Origin: Thermoplasmata archaeon
GTDB lineage: Archaea; Thermoplasmatota; Thermoplasmata; WALJ01
Reading direction: 5' to 3'
DNA: 10,242 nucleotides
Assembly: GCA_015522885.1 (NCBI GenBank)
Contig: WALJ01000015.1
Location: 1 to 10,242 of the forward strand
Part shown: piece by piece, positions 5,665-10,242 of the stretch
How the letters are laid out: each line of letters starts with the position of its first letter
Numbering within the stretch: position 1 is the first letter of the stretch
The notes under the pieces: generated by a model
Told to the model about the DNA's origin: nothing
Database searches by the model: none
The model's input: the letters and a program-made list of their open reading frames with translations, nothing else
Translations under genes and position numbers: made by a program

Positions 5665-5802
5665 CTATTTATTCCTTTCATCTTCTATGGCAGACGAACA
5701 GTAGGTATGGGATGAATCGTACATTTTTCTAACCTTGAGGTCTCCTGTTTTTTCTCTTTCAAACCCCCCTCCTTTCCATCTCTTTTTGCAGACCTCGGTC
5801 AT
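5665..5802 (-). CDS. Possible small basic protein (45 aa), unknown function
   Basis: The ATG at 5802 is preceded by aggtgat 4-5 nt upstream. The product begins MTEVCKKRWKGGGFEREKTG and is highly charged, with two cysteines and no membrane segment. It follows a TATA box at 5881-5888 and a seven-codon ORF (5807-5830) with its own ggag site. I do not recognise the protein. Its start codon lies in a strong hairpin (5789-5835), so the region may instead be a structured leader or ncRNA. Codon use is compatible with the neighbours, but the ORF is too short for this to carry weight. Confidence 0.35.
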   Translation of the reverse strand: MTEVCKKRWKGGGFEREKTGDLKVRKMYDSSHTYCSSAIEDERNK

Positions 5803-5835
5803 GGTATCACCTACCTGCAACCGTGACCATGTCTG
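5789..5835 (-). promoter_or_regulatory. Hairpin covering two start codons
   Basis: Arms cagac and gtctg (5 bp) enclose a 3/2-nt internal loop, then ggtcatggt and accgtgacc (9 bp, with one G-T that becomes C-A in the minus transcript) around a 14-nt loop. In minus-strand RNA the loop exposes aggtaggtgat, the ribosome site for the ORF starting at 5802, while the ATGs at 5830 and 5802 lie in or at the edge of the stem. Such a structure could control translation. Confidence 0.4.
5807..5830 (-). CDS. Possible 7-codon leader ORF (MVTVAGR)
   Basis: ATG at 5830 follows aaaaggag at 7-8 nt, and the TGA stop lies 4 nt before the ATG of the 45-codon ORF. The arrangement resembles a translated leader, but the length is too short for any coding test and it lies wholly inside the hairpin at 5789-5835. 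Confidence 0.2.
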   Translation of the reverse strand: MVTVAGR

Positions 5836-5880
5836 CGCTCCTTTTCAGGATTTTGGCGAACTCGATGTCTCTGAGTTTCC

Positions 5881-5888
5881 TTTATATA
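5881..5888 (-). promoter_or_regulatory. TATA box for minus-strand mini-ORF transcript
   Basis: The minus strand reads catatataaagg, a close match to the archaeal TATA consensus, about 50 nt before the leader ORF at 5830. On the plus strand it is tttatata, but THEP1 begins 90 nt away, which would need a long leader. The minus orientation fits better. Confidence 0.45.
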
Positions 5889-5937
5889 TGACAGATGTAA
5901 GTGCATAAGACAAATGGAGCACGGAGAAACAAAAAGC

Positions 5938-5947
5938 CCATATACCT
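5938..5947 (+). promoter_or_regulatory. Possible TATA box of the THEP1 gene
   Basis: The sequence aaaaagcccatatacc contains a TATA-like catatacc about 35-40 nt before the ATG at 5981. Transcription would begin near 5970, leaving only about 10 nt of leader, which matches the absence of a clear ribosome site. Confidence 0.4.
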
Positions 5948-5980
5948 AAACTTCTATTACCCCGCAGAAGAGATGGTCAA

Positions 5981-6547
5981 ATGCCCAAGGTACTAAAAAT
6001 CGGAATCACCGGACTTCCGCAGGCCGGAAAAACGAAGATACTGTTAAAGGTAATAGCAATGCTGGAAGACGAGGACTTGAGAGTAGGCGGAGTGATTACC
6101 GAGGAAATAGAGGAAGACGGAAAGAGAGTCGGGTTCTACATCATGGACTGGGTTACCAAGGAAAAGGCAATAATGGCTCATAAGAAGATAGAATCGAGCC
6201 GCAGGGTGGAGGATTTCGGTGTCGATGTGGATGCCATAGACAGGATAGGCGTCCCTGCCATAATGAATGCAATAGAGGACGAGAATATAGACATAATAGT
6301 TATAGACGAAATAGGGAGGATGGAGATACTCAGCGAAGGATTCATAGAAGCGGTTAAAGAGACCTTTGACATGGACAAACCTCTGATTATAACGCTGCAC
6401 AAGAAATCGAGAAATCCTCTGCTTCAGGATGTCAGGAGAAGGGACGACGTGAGAATTCTCGAGGTCACGCCGATAAATCAGAGCATTCTGCCTTACAAAA
6501 TAGTCAAATTGATAAAGGAAGAACTGGAAGGGATAAAGACATACTGA
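5981..6547 (+). CDS. THEP1-type nucleoside-triphosphatase
   Basis: The protein has 188 residues, matching the NTPase_1/THEP1 family (PF03266; archaeal enzymes are about 175-190 residues). The Walker A motif GLPQAGKT is at 11-18, immediately after the first strand, and the Walker B region VIDEIGRME at 107-115 carries the family's invariant DEIGRME pattern. GGVITEEIEEDGKRVGF (36-52) matches the conserved second strand-turn region. THEP1 hydrolyses NTPs in vitro; its cell role is unsettled, with links to nucleotide or RNA metabolism proposed. It is a single gene, convergent with the small GTPase gene and only one base from its stop, so 3' ends may overlap. An earlier ATG at 5973 is out of frame, fixing the start at 5981. 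Confidence 0.92.
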   Translation: MPKVLKIGITGLPQAGKTKILLKVIAMLEDEDLRVGGVITEEIEEDGKRVGFYIMDWVTKEKAIMAHKKIESSRRVEDFGVDVDAIDRIGVPAIMNAIEDENIDIIVIDEIGRMEILSEGFIEAVKETFDMDKPLIITLHKKSRNPLLQDVRRRDDVRILEVTPINQSILPYKIVKLIKEELEGIKTY

Positions 6548-6548
6548 G

Positions 6549-7073
6549 CTATTTCATCTTTTTCAGTATCTCCTCAGCCAGACTTACGAACGCCTCATTG
6601 ACATTAACTCCCGTTTTTGCGCTCGTCAAAAATGCTTTTCCGTTGTACATGCCGGCCATCTTCCGGATATCTTCAAGTTCGAACTGTGCCGAATCCTTTA
6701 AATCCGCTTTGTTTCCCAGAAATGTGGCGGGTATGTCCTTTTCAACCACTGACCTTATCGTGCCTATCCAGTCCGGCATGGCATCCAGAGTCTCCTTTCT
6801 TGTGATGTCCGTAACGGCGAGAACTCCGTTAGCACCGTAGAAATAAGATTCTTTCAGCATCTGTCTGAAGCTCGGCTGCCCCATTATGTCCCACACCATG
6901 AGTATGACCTTCGTACCGTCGTCCAGAACGACCTCTTTCTTGCTCACCTTAGTCCCGATGGTGGTGAGGTATTTGTCGTCGAACTTATCAGTTACAAATC
7001 GTCTTATCAGGGATGTCTTCCCAACTGCTGGCTCTCCTACGAGGCAGATTTTGAGTTTGTATTCTTTCGGCAT
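6549..7073 (-). CDS. Rab/Ras-like small GTPase
   Basis: The protein has 174 residues and all five G motifs: G1 GEPAVGKTS (13-21), a threonine pair in the switch I segment TTIGTK (38-42), G3 WDIMGQ (61-66, with the Gln equivalent to Ras Q61), G4 NKAD (121-124) and G5 TSAK (150-153). It lacks C-terminal cysteines for prenylation, as is usual in archaeal Ras-like proteins, so it is presumably cytosolic or bound to a partner. An upstream in-frame ATG at 7094 exists, but the ATG at 7073 has a strong ggagg at -8 to -12 and begins the natural G-domain (KLKICLVG), so I use it. It probably acts as a GTP-dependent switch; the partner is unknown. No roadblock/LC7 gene, a frequent archaeal partner, is seen nearby. 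Confidence 0.92.
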   Translation of the reverse strand: MPKEYKLKICLVGEPAVGKTSLIRRFVTDKFDDKYLTTIGTKVSKKEVVLDDGTKVILMVWDIMGQPSFRQMLKESYFYGANGVLAVTDITRKETLDAMPDWIGTIRSVVEKDIPATFLGNKADLKDSAQFELEDIRKMAGMYNGKAFLTSAKTGVNVNEAFVSLAEEILKKMK

Positions 7074-7112
7074 ATTCTTTCCTCCGTGAGGCATCAGCTC
7101 ATCTGTATGGTG

Positions 7113-7120
7113 GTATATAA
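7113..7120 (-). promoter_or_regulatory. TATA box of the small GTPase gene
   Basis: The minus strand reads cttatatacc about 40 nt upstream of the ATG at 7073, with transcription expected near 7090. It lies between the symporter stop (7137) and this gene, so the GTPase is probably transcribed separately. Confidence 0.55.
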
Positions 7121-7136
7121 GATTAACTAAACCCGC

Positions 7137-8540
7137 TTATGATTTTTCGAACACATCAGTAAGCCGCGGCTCGGCAAGGGAAAGAAGAATGAGAGACACG
7201 GCGGTTATGACGAGGGCGACTATGCCGTCAAGGACTCCCAGATTCGGGACTTTTTTCATTCCCGCAAGAACGACATAGCTCTCTCCGATAAGAATGGAAG
7301 CGATGGCCGAAAGCCGGCCCGTACCTTTCCAATAAAGAGCTCCGAGGAAGACCGGAGCAAGCACGACGAGGCCTGAGAAAGCATTTTTAACGAGGAAGCC
7401 CATGATATCCGCTTTGCTTCCGAAGAAATAGGCGCTGTAAGCGATTGTTCCAGCCACGATTGCCCATGTGACAAGCACGCTTGTTCCGACCTCTCCGAAT
7501 CTCTTGCCGATGTTAAGGTCCCTTACGAACATGGTCGATACGGCAAAAAGCTGGGAATCCGCGGTGGACATAAGGGCGGAAAGAGCTCCTAACATTACCA
7601 AGTAGAACACCCACGGAGGGGTATAGTTCTGCACCATAACTATCATCACCTGATTTTTCGGAGCGCTTATGCCGAGACCCTTAGCCCAGACACCTATGAG
7701 AACGGGGATAAGAAAAAGGAAGGCTATGAGGAACGGGTAGAGTGTCATGGTCCACTTCAGGGACTTCTCGCTCTTTGCAGTGTAAAATCTCGAAAACATC
7801 TGAGGGAACATCGGATCTGCGAATATCCATAATACCATAAAAGACAGCCATATGGACGGAGTGAAGAAAGAGCCGGCCCTTGTAAAAAGTTCGGGGTTTG
7901 ACCTGTAGGTGCTCTCCCCCGCCGCCGAGAACCCTCCGAGAGCTCCGGCTATGAATATTCCGGCGATAAGCATTGCGGAGAACATAAGTACGCCCTGAAG
8001 GACATCCGTCCATCCCGAGGCCCTCATGCCTCCCATCGATACGTATAGACCTATGACTATGCTGACAATCACCGCTCCGATGAATGCATCGGTACCGGAC
8101 AGAGCGCTTATTATGTATCCCGCACCGACCGCCTGAACTGCCAGATAGGGGAGGGTGAACACTATCATCACAGACATGACGAGTATGCGGAGACCGCGGC
8201 TTTTCATCTCCTTTCCGACGAGCTCAGGCGCCGTCGTATACCCTTTCTCCTTTCCGAGTTTCCATGCCTTTCTTCCTATGACATAGAACATGATAGGCAT
8301 TAAGGCCGTGCCAAGTGCCATGACCCCGTACTCCCCGAATCCGTAGGTGTATGCGGCATCAGCGAAACCGAGGAAGAAGAAAGCGGAAAAGTTGGTGGCC
8401 GCCATGGTGAAAAACAGCAGTATCGGGCCGAAGCTCCTGCCTGCAAGAAAGTATCCCTCCGAATCTCTCTTACCCATCTTTTCCGCAAGAAGGCTGAGAA
8501 TGAGGAGCACGATAAGGTAGACAATCACGAGTACGAGCAT
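7137..8540 (-). CDS. Sodium:solute symporter (SSS family)
   Basis: The protein has 467 residues with about 13 hydrophobic helices, the normal LeuT-fold arrangement of PF00474. Signature segments: the first helices with GRSFGPILLFFTMAATNFSA, the family motif YVSMGGMRASGWTDVLQG near the first third (equivalent to the GG...TD.xQ signature), and ALMSTADSQLF in the helix 8 region, whose Ser/Thr side chains form the Na2 sodium site in characterised members. It should import a small organic solute with Na+ across the cell membrane. Acetate, other monocarboxylates, pantothenate, proline or sugars are all handled by this family, and the sequence alone does not decide. The ATG at 8540 follows directly on the stop of the small membrane protein gene and shares its last codons as a ggagga ribosome site, so the two are tightly coupled. 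Confidence 0.93.
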   Translation of the reverse strand: MLVLVIVYLIVLLILSLLAEKMGKRDSEGYFLAGRSFGPILLFFTMAATNFSAFFFLGFADAAYTYGFGEYGVMALGTALMPIMFYVIGRKAWKLGKEKGYTTAPELVGKEMKSRGLRILVMSVMIVFTLPYLAVQAVGAGYIISALSGTDAFIGAVIVSIVIGLYVSMGGMRASGWTDVLQGVLMFSAMLIAGIFIAGALGGFSAAGESTYRSNPELFTRAGSFFTPSIWLSFMVLWIFADPMFPQMFSRFYTAKSEKSLKWTMTLYPFLIAFLFLIPVLIGVWAKGLGISAPKNQVMIVMVQNYTPPWVFYLVMLGALSALMSTADSQLFAVSTMFVRDLNIGKRFGEVGTSVLVTWAIVAGTIAYSAYFFGSKADIMGFLVKNAFSGLVVLAPVFLGALYWKGTGRLSAIASILIGESYVVLAGMKKVPNLGVLDGIVALVITAVSLILLSLAEPRLTDVFEKS

Positions 8541-8747
8541 TCAATTCCTCCAGAGGTACAGCGAGAACATCAGGAAATAAAAGCCGGTGGCAAGCACAAT
8601 GAGAATATTCCAGATAACCCAGAAAGGCATTCCCAGTACGAGCGGCACCGCAGAAGTCCAGTTCCAGAAATCCATGGAGAGCGCTACCAGTAGAACAAGG
8701 CCCCCTGCAAATATCATTCGCTTCCGTTTTTCGGACAGTTCGGTCAT
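8541..8747 (-). CDS. Small two-helix membrane partner of the symporter (DUF3311/YhdT-like)
   Basis: The product is 68 residues with a charged N-terminus (MTELSEKRKR), a first membrane helix (about 11-29) and a second (about 42-65) starting with PLVLGMPFWVIWNILIV. This pattern, and a position directly before an SSS-family symporter, are typical of the DUF3311/YhdT-like accessory proteins that pair with such transporters. The frame is open upstream to a Met at 8963, but the ATG at 8747 has a good site (aaggtgat, 5-6 nt away), a TATA box lies between the two, and the upstream stretch overlaps a palindromic repeat, so the short form is chosen. Its role is inferred to be stability or function of the symporter. 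Confidence 0.8.
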   Translation of the reverse strand: MTELSEKRKRMIFAGGLVLLVALSMDFWNWTSAVPLVLGMPFWVIWNILIVLATGFYFLMFSLYLWRN

Positions 8748-8828
8748 TTTTATCACCTTGCTGCCCGTTTCCTGGTTTTCGGAGCTGGAAGCGGGAAAAC
8801 AATGCTCCAGAATCGTAAAGAAAGATCC

Positions 8829-8837
8829 ATATAAATA
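8829..8837 (-). promoter_or_regulatory. TATA box of the symporter operon
   Basis: The minus strand reads aaactatttatatgg about 85-90 nt upstream of the ATG at 8747. Transcription near 8805 would give a leader of about 58 nt. It lies inside the falsely extended upstream frame, which argues for the start at 8747. Confidence 0.55.
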
Positions 8838-8914
8838 GTTTACCTCCGATGGATATTGTGAGTTTAATGATATATGATTCATCCATTCATCGGATGCTCT
8901 GTTTTCTTCGTTTT

Positions 8915-8959
8915 CATAGTCAGAGACATAAGCTCCTAAATTAATGAGGTCTCCGACTG
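8915..8959. repeat. 45-bp palindromic repeat, copy 2 (inverted)
   Basis: This is the reverse complement of the unit at 5597-5641, with about six differences. The outer parts catagtcagagacataag and gtctccgactg are kept while the loop differs. It is followed after about 30 bp by copy 2 of the 40-bp repeat. The 8838-9084 stretch holds no convincing gene. Confidence 0.7.
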
Positions 8960-8966
8960 GCAACCG

Positions 8967-9028
8967 CTAACCTGACAAAAGCCATTTGCACAAATCATAA
9001 GTTAACAAAGTCAGGTCGGCGACTGTAA
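8967..9028 (+). repeat. Dispersed repeat copy 2, with its own imperfect stem
   Basis: Positions 8989-9028 equal 525-564 at 38 of 40 bases; weaker similarity runs back to 8967 (503 in copy 1). In this copy cgctaacctgac and gtcaggtcggcg pair at 11 of 12 positions (one G-T), enclosing the conserved gttaac palindrome. Together with 8915-8959 it makes two consecutive hairpins of about 115 bp. Confidence 0.75.
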
Positions 9029-9048
9029 TCATATTTTTAGAATCAGGG

Positions 9049-9054
9049 AAAAAA
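9049..9054 (-). terminator. T6 terminator of tRNA-Glu
   Basis: On the minus strand six T occur about 30 nt after the 3' end of tRNA-Glu, in gattttttccc. This is a normal archaeal stop signal for a stable-RNA gene. Confidence 0.5.
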
Positions 9055-9084
9055 TCATGTAGGAGATTCGAAATGAATTATATA

Positions 9085-9157
9085 TGCTCCCGTCGGGATT
9101 TGAACCCGAGTCGCCGGCTCGAAAGGCCGGCATGATTGGCCGCTACACTACGGGAGC
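9085..9157 (-). tRNA. tRNA-Glu (anticodon TTC)
   Basis: The minus strand gives a 73-nt cloverleaf: acceptor GCTCCCG/CGGGAGC, anticodon stem CCGGC/GCCGG with loop CTTTCGA (anticodon TTC), T arm TCGGG-TTCAAAT-CCCGA, discriminator A and no encoded CCA. There is no intron. The D stem is weak (G-T, T-A, G-C). Its 5' portion and upstream region are partly duplicated twice further upstream (9165-9354) in interrupted form. Confidence 0.96.
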
Positions 9158-9164
9158 ATTTTGC

Positions 9165-9182
9165 TATTTTAAACGATTTATG
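9165..9182 (-). promoter_or_regulatory. Promoter region of tRNA-Glu
   Basis: On the minus strand ccataaatcgtttaaaat lies directly upstream of tRNA-Glu and offers two TATA-like elements (ataaat and tttaaaat). A diverged copy (ccatcaataaaccgtttaac) precedes the interrupted tRNA-Glu fragment at 9196-9271, so promoter and tRNA 5' end were duplicated together. Confidence 0.45.
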
Positions 9183-9195
9183 GGGAGATTGGTCT

Positions 9196-9271
9196 GCATG
9201 ATTGGCCGCTATGAGCAACCATACTTGGTTGCGAACCAGGCCTCCGAAGGAGGTCGTTGCACTACGGGAGC
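9196..9271 (-). pseudogene. tRNA-Glu 5' fragment interrupted in the D arm by a double-hairpin insert (A)
   Basis: The tRNA-Glu 5' end is recognisable in two pieces: 9260-9271 (GCTCCCGTAGTG read on the minus strand) and 9196-9211 (TAGCGGCCAATCATGC). A 48-nt insert at 9212-9259 separates them, at about tRNA position 12/13. The insert contains hairpin 1 (gcaacc-atactt-ggttgc, 9215-9232), a 6-nt linker (gaacca) and hairpin 2 (ggcctcc-gaa-ggaggtc, 9239-9255). The anticodon loop and 3' half are absent, so it cannot make a tRNA. A promoter-like copy precedes it. Confidence 0.8.
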
Positions 9272-9307
9272 GTTCTGCTTATGTTAAACGGTTTATTGAT
9301 GGGAAGA

Positions 9308-9354
9308 GGCCGACATGATTGGCTGCTCGAGTGCCGTTACGCCGGCACAAGCAG
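9308..9354 (-). pseudogene. Second tRNA-Glu fragment fused to half of the hairpin module (B)
   Basis: Positions 9308-9327 match tRNA-Glu 9125-9144 at 18 of 20 bases (D arm into the anticodon loop). Directly at tRNA position 14 the match gives way to hairpin 1 of the module (gtgccg-ttacgc-cggcac, 9331-9348) and linker aagcag. Hairpin 2 and the acceptor end are missing. A TATA-like ctatatatgcttatac (minus strand, near 9365-9380) lies about where a promoter should be. Confidence 0.65.
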
Positions 9355-9448
9355 GGTCACATAGTATAAGCATATATAGTTGAGCTTTTACTCTCCGACT
9401 TAGAGGTAGGATATATATTTTGTGAGTGAGCAGGACTGGGTGAGTGGA

Positions 9449-9490
9449 GCACAGTAACGTCTGTGCGACCAAGCCTTCCGAACGGAAGGC
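9449..9490 (-). repeat. Double-hairpin module without tRNA sequence (E)
   Basis: Hairpin 1 is gcacag-taacgt-ctgtgc (9449-9466), linker gaccaa, hairpin 2 gccttcc-gaac-ggaaggc (9473-9490): 6/6/6, 6, 7/4/7, exactly the geometry of the module at 10021-10062 with different stem sequences. No tRNA match is seen on either side. It is followed by gctgttcttttcc, similar to gctgttccttttacc in the 131-bp repeat. Confidence 0.65.
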
Positions 9491-9510
9491 GCTGTTCTTT
9501 TCCATCTTCG

Positions 9511-9551
9511 GGCTTCCTTCGGAAGTCCTCTGCTCGGAGGCGTAACTCCTC
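9511..9551 (+). repeat. Degenerate double-hairpin module in opposite orientation (E2)
   Basis: Reading the other strand, the order is ggag-ttacgc-ctcc (hairpin 1 core, 4 bp with flanking mismatches), a 6-nt linker and a 7-bp hairpin with 3-nt loop (9511-9527, one G-T). The ttacgc loop is the same as in copies B, C and D. The orientation is opposite to the other copies, so it did not arise by simple tandem duplication. Confidence 0.45.
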
Positions 9552-9580
9552 GCACGGTGTCTTTCTTTGTAAAGATTGCG

Positions 9581-9711
9581 TTTAGTGGGCTGTAAGCCCG
9601 CTGTTCCTTTTACCGGTTTTTCCGAAGCCCGAAGGGCTGGTGGAAAAAACTCGCTTTGGAGGGCAAGCCAACGCAGTTCGTAGAAAAGAAAGAGCCCGAC
9701 GGACGCGCGGG
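9581..9711. repeat. 131-bp direct repeat, copy 1
   Basis: The segment is identical, as far as I can check by eye, to 10112-10242, 531 bp downstream. It covers a hairpin-rich spacer (agccc-gaa-gggct at 9626-9638; gtgggc/gcccgc at 9585-9601) and the 3' end of tRNA-Arg. The match reaches the window edge, so the duplicated unit probably continues. Confidence 0.92.
9678..9694 (-). terminator. T-rich terminator of tRNA-Arg
   Basis: On the minus strand ctctttcttttctacg begins about 6 nt after the tRNA-Arg 3' end. Clusters of T of this kind end archaeal tRNA transcripts. Confidence 0.45.
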
Positions 9712-9774
9712 GATTCGAACCCCGGACATCCAGCTTAGAAGGCTGGCGCCCTATCCATGCTAGGCCACGCGCCC
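9700..9774 (-). tRNA. tRNA-Arg (anticodon TCT)
   Basis: The minus strand gives a 75-nt cloverleaf: acceptor GGGCGCG/CGCGTCC with one G-T pair, anticodon stem CCAGC/GCTGG with loop CTTCTAA (anticodon TCT, reading AGA/AGG), T arm with GGTTCGAATCC and discriminator G. No CCA and no intron are encoded. AGA/AGG codons are frequent in the genes of this window. A 12-base piece of its anticodon/D arm recurs at 9818-9829, fused to a double-hairpin module. Confidence 0.96.
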
Positions 9775-9796
9775 ACATTGTTGCGAATTTCACACC

Positions 9797-9806
9797 ATTT
9801 TTAAAG
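9797..9806 (-). promoter_or_regulatory. TATA box of tRNA-Arg
   Basis: The minus strand reads agctttaaaaatgg, ending about 25 nt upstream of the tRNA-Arg 5' end, a suitable distance for an archaeal tRNA promoter. Confidence 0.6.
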
Positions 9807-9817
9807 CTTTTGAGATT

Positions 9818-9879
9818 GAAGGCTGGCGCTCCGAGCAAAGTTACGCCTTTATGAGCAGGACTTCCGAGGATAGGAGTCC
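9818..9879 (-). pseudogene. tRNA-Arg fragment fused to a degenerate double-hairpin module (D)
   Basis: gaaggctggcgc (9818-9829) repeats tRNA-Arg 9738-9749 exactly. It is followed by hairpin 1 with the ttacgc loop (aaag/cttt, 9837-9850), linker gagcag and a longer hairpin (ggact(t)cc/ggagtcc, 9858-9879, loop gaggata). The tRNA 5' acceptor part is missing; tRNA-Val begins five bases later. The stems are worn compared with copies C and E. Confidence 0.6.
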
Positions 9880-9883
9880 GAAG

Positions 9884-9956
9884 TGGGCCTGTCCGGATTT
9901 GAACCGGAGACCTCCGCCGTGTCAAGGCGACGTCATAACCACTAGACCACAGGCCC
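9884..9956 (-). tRNA. tRNA-Val (anticodon GAC)
   Basis: The minus strand gives a 73-nt cloverleaf: acceptor GGGCCTG/CAGGCCC, D stem GTCT/TGAC, anticodon stem TCGCC/GGCGG with loop TTGACAC (anticodon GAC, reading GUC/GUU), T arm TCCGG-TTCAAAT-CCGGA, discriminator A. No CCA or intron is encoded. No T-tract follows directly, so it may be read through into module D. Its 5' end is repeated in interrupted form at 10010-10080. Confidence 0.96.
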
Positions 9957-10009
9957 GATAGGACAAAGTGGGATAGTGGGCGCATGCCTTTTGAGGATAA
10001 AAGGCTTTG

Positions 10010-10080
10010 TAACCACTCGAGCGAAGTTACGCCTTCGCAAGCCCGACTCCCGTCAGGGAGTCTGGGAGACCACAGGCCCG
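10010..10080 (-). pseudogene. tRNA-Val 5' fragment interrupted in the D arm by a double-hairpin insert (C)
   Basis: agaccacaggcccg (10067-10080) and taaccact (10010-10017) are contiguous in tRNA-Val (taaccact|agaccacaggccc). Here a 49-nt insert (10018-10066) splits them at tRNA position 13/14. The insert is the best-preserved module: hairpin 1 gcgaag-ttacgc-cttcgc (10021-10038), linker aagccc, hairpin 2 gactccc-gtca-gggagtc (10045-10062), all perfect pairs. After tRNA position about 21 the tRNA match ends; another hairpin follows (gcctttt/aaaaggc, 9986-10005). No tRNA can be made. Confidence 0.8.
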
Positions 10081-10088
10081 GATTTGCA

Positions 10089-10096
10089 AATATAAG
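10089..10096 (-). promoter_or_regulatory. TATA-like element upstream of the interrupted tRNA-Val copy
   Basis: The minus strand reads ccccttatatttgc about 10-20 nt before the GGGCCTG of the interrupted tRNA-Val copy. If active, the broken copy would be transcribed. Confidence 0.4.
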
Positions 10097-10111
10097 GGGT
10101 TTATGTAAGTT

Positions 10112-10242
10112 TTTAGTGGGCTGTAAGCCCGCTGTTCCTTTTACCGGTTTTTCCGAAGCCCGAAGGGCTGGTGGAAAAAACTCGCTTTGGAGGGCAAGCC
10201 AACGCAGTTCGTAGAAAAGAAAGAGCCCGACGGACGCGCGGG
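10112..10242. repeat. 131-bp direct repeat, copy 2
   Basis: Identical to 9581-9711 and cut by the end of the window. The 531-bp period implies a duplicated unit that includes tRNA-Arg, module D, tRNA-Val and the interrupted tRNA-Val copy. Confidence 0.92.
10231..10242 (-). tRNA. 3' end of a second tRNA-Arg-like gene (cut by window edge)
   Basis: The last 12 bases equal 9700-9711, the discriminator, acceptor 3' strand and start of the T arm of tRNA-Arg. If the duplication continues, another tRNA-Arg (TCT) or a close relative lies just outside the window. Confidence 0.6.

Noticed and set aside
5186..5704. 172-codon plus-strand ORF preceded by aggaggtg
   Set aside because: It is antisense to alba. 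The strong-looking ribosome site is part of the complement of the alba T-rich terminator, and the product is cysteine/tyrosine-rich without a recognisable fold.
7256..7474. Short ORFs inside the symporter gene in other frames
   Set aside because: They are shadows of a well-supported SSS-family gene, with no independent signals.
8748..8963. N-terminal extension of the symporter partner up to a Met at 8963
   Set aside because: The stretch overlaps a palindromic repeat and the operon's TATA box and is not membrane-like. The ATG at 8747 has a good ribosome site and gives the usual small-protein length.
525..9028. The two 40-bp direct repeats as ends of one 8.4-kb integrated element carrying the recombinase
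   Set aside because: The enclosed genes (folC, alba, THEP1, GTPase, transporters) are ordinary chromosomal genes, the repeats are not in tRNA genes, and one sits within a larger local element. Independent copies of a dispersed repeat are more likely.
9212..9259. tRNA intron in the interrupted tRNA-Glu copy
   Set aside because: The tRNA 3' half is absent after the insert, and no bulge-helix-bulge structure is seen at the junctions, so splicing could not give a tRNA.
9084..9287. Plus-strand ORF beginning MLPSGFEPESPARKAGMIGR
   Set aside because: This is the antisense translation of tRNA-Glu and its interrupted copy, a well-known spurious protein type.
9293..9985. Long minus-strand ORF of 230 codons across the tRNA cluster
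   Set aside because: It reads through tRNA-Arg, tRNA-Val and their broken copies. The peptide has phrases typical of mistranslated tRNA genes (for example SGYDVALTRRRSPVQI), and it lacks any recognisable domain.

Overview
The window looks like archaeal, probably euryarchaeal, chromosome. The evidence is an Alba chromatin protein, a single-OB-fold RPA-like protein, a THEP1-type NTPase, a Rab/Ras-like small GTPase, an XerA-like recombinase, TATA boxes with T-rich terminators in place of bacterial signals, heavy use of AGA/AGG/ATA codons, and tRNA genes without an encoded CCA. I cannot place it more precisely; Thermoplasmata-like or methanogen-related lineages are possible, but this is a guess.

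Layout. 1-600: a 5' fragment of an AAA-type ATPase gene cut off by a hairpin-rich repeat of about 208 bp. 635-1120 (-): RPA-like OB-fold protein. 1121-1618: gene-free and rich in palindromes, ending in three 11-bp iterons just before a minimal tyrosine recombinase (1619-2167, +). 2313-4803 (-): CPA2-type cation/proton antiporter followed by FolC, overlapping by 20 nt. 4927-5084 (+): probable decayed small gene. 5192-5464 (-): Alba. 5465-5980: a gene-poor stretch with tiny minus-strand ORFs, one very cysteine-rich, palindromes, and operator-like repeats upstream of alba. 5981-6547 (+) THEP1 NTPase and 6549-7073 (-) small GTPase converge. 7137-8747 (-): sodium:solute symporter with its small membrane partner. 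8915-9028: palindromic repeats that also occur at 5597-5641 and 525-564. 9085-10242: a minus-strand tRNA cluster (Glu-TTC, Arg-TCT, Val-GAC, and the start of another copy) interspersed with broken tRNA 5' pieces.

The most unusual signal is in the tRNA cluster. Several partial tRNA copies are interrupted by, or fused to, a short double-hairpin module. Its geometry is conserved (6-bp stem, 6-nt loop, 6-nt linker, 7-bp stem, 3-4-nt loop) while the stem sequences differ. In two copies the module sits inside the D arm at tRNA position 12-14, with tRNA sequence on both sides. This looks like a family of small structured insertion elements, or structured RNAs derived from tRNA genes. I do not recognise it as a named family.

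The protein genes are mostly housekeeping or membrane transport. No defence island, CRISPR array or complete transposon is visible. Two ion-linked transporters (antiporter and Na+ symporter) are present, but the sequence does not show that they work together.
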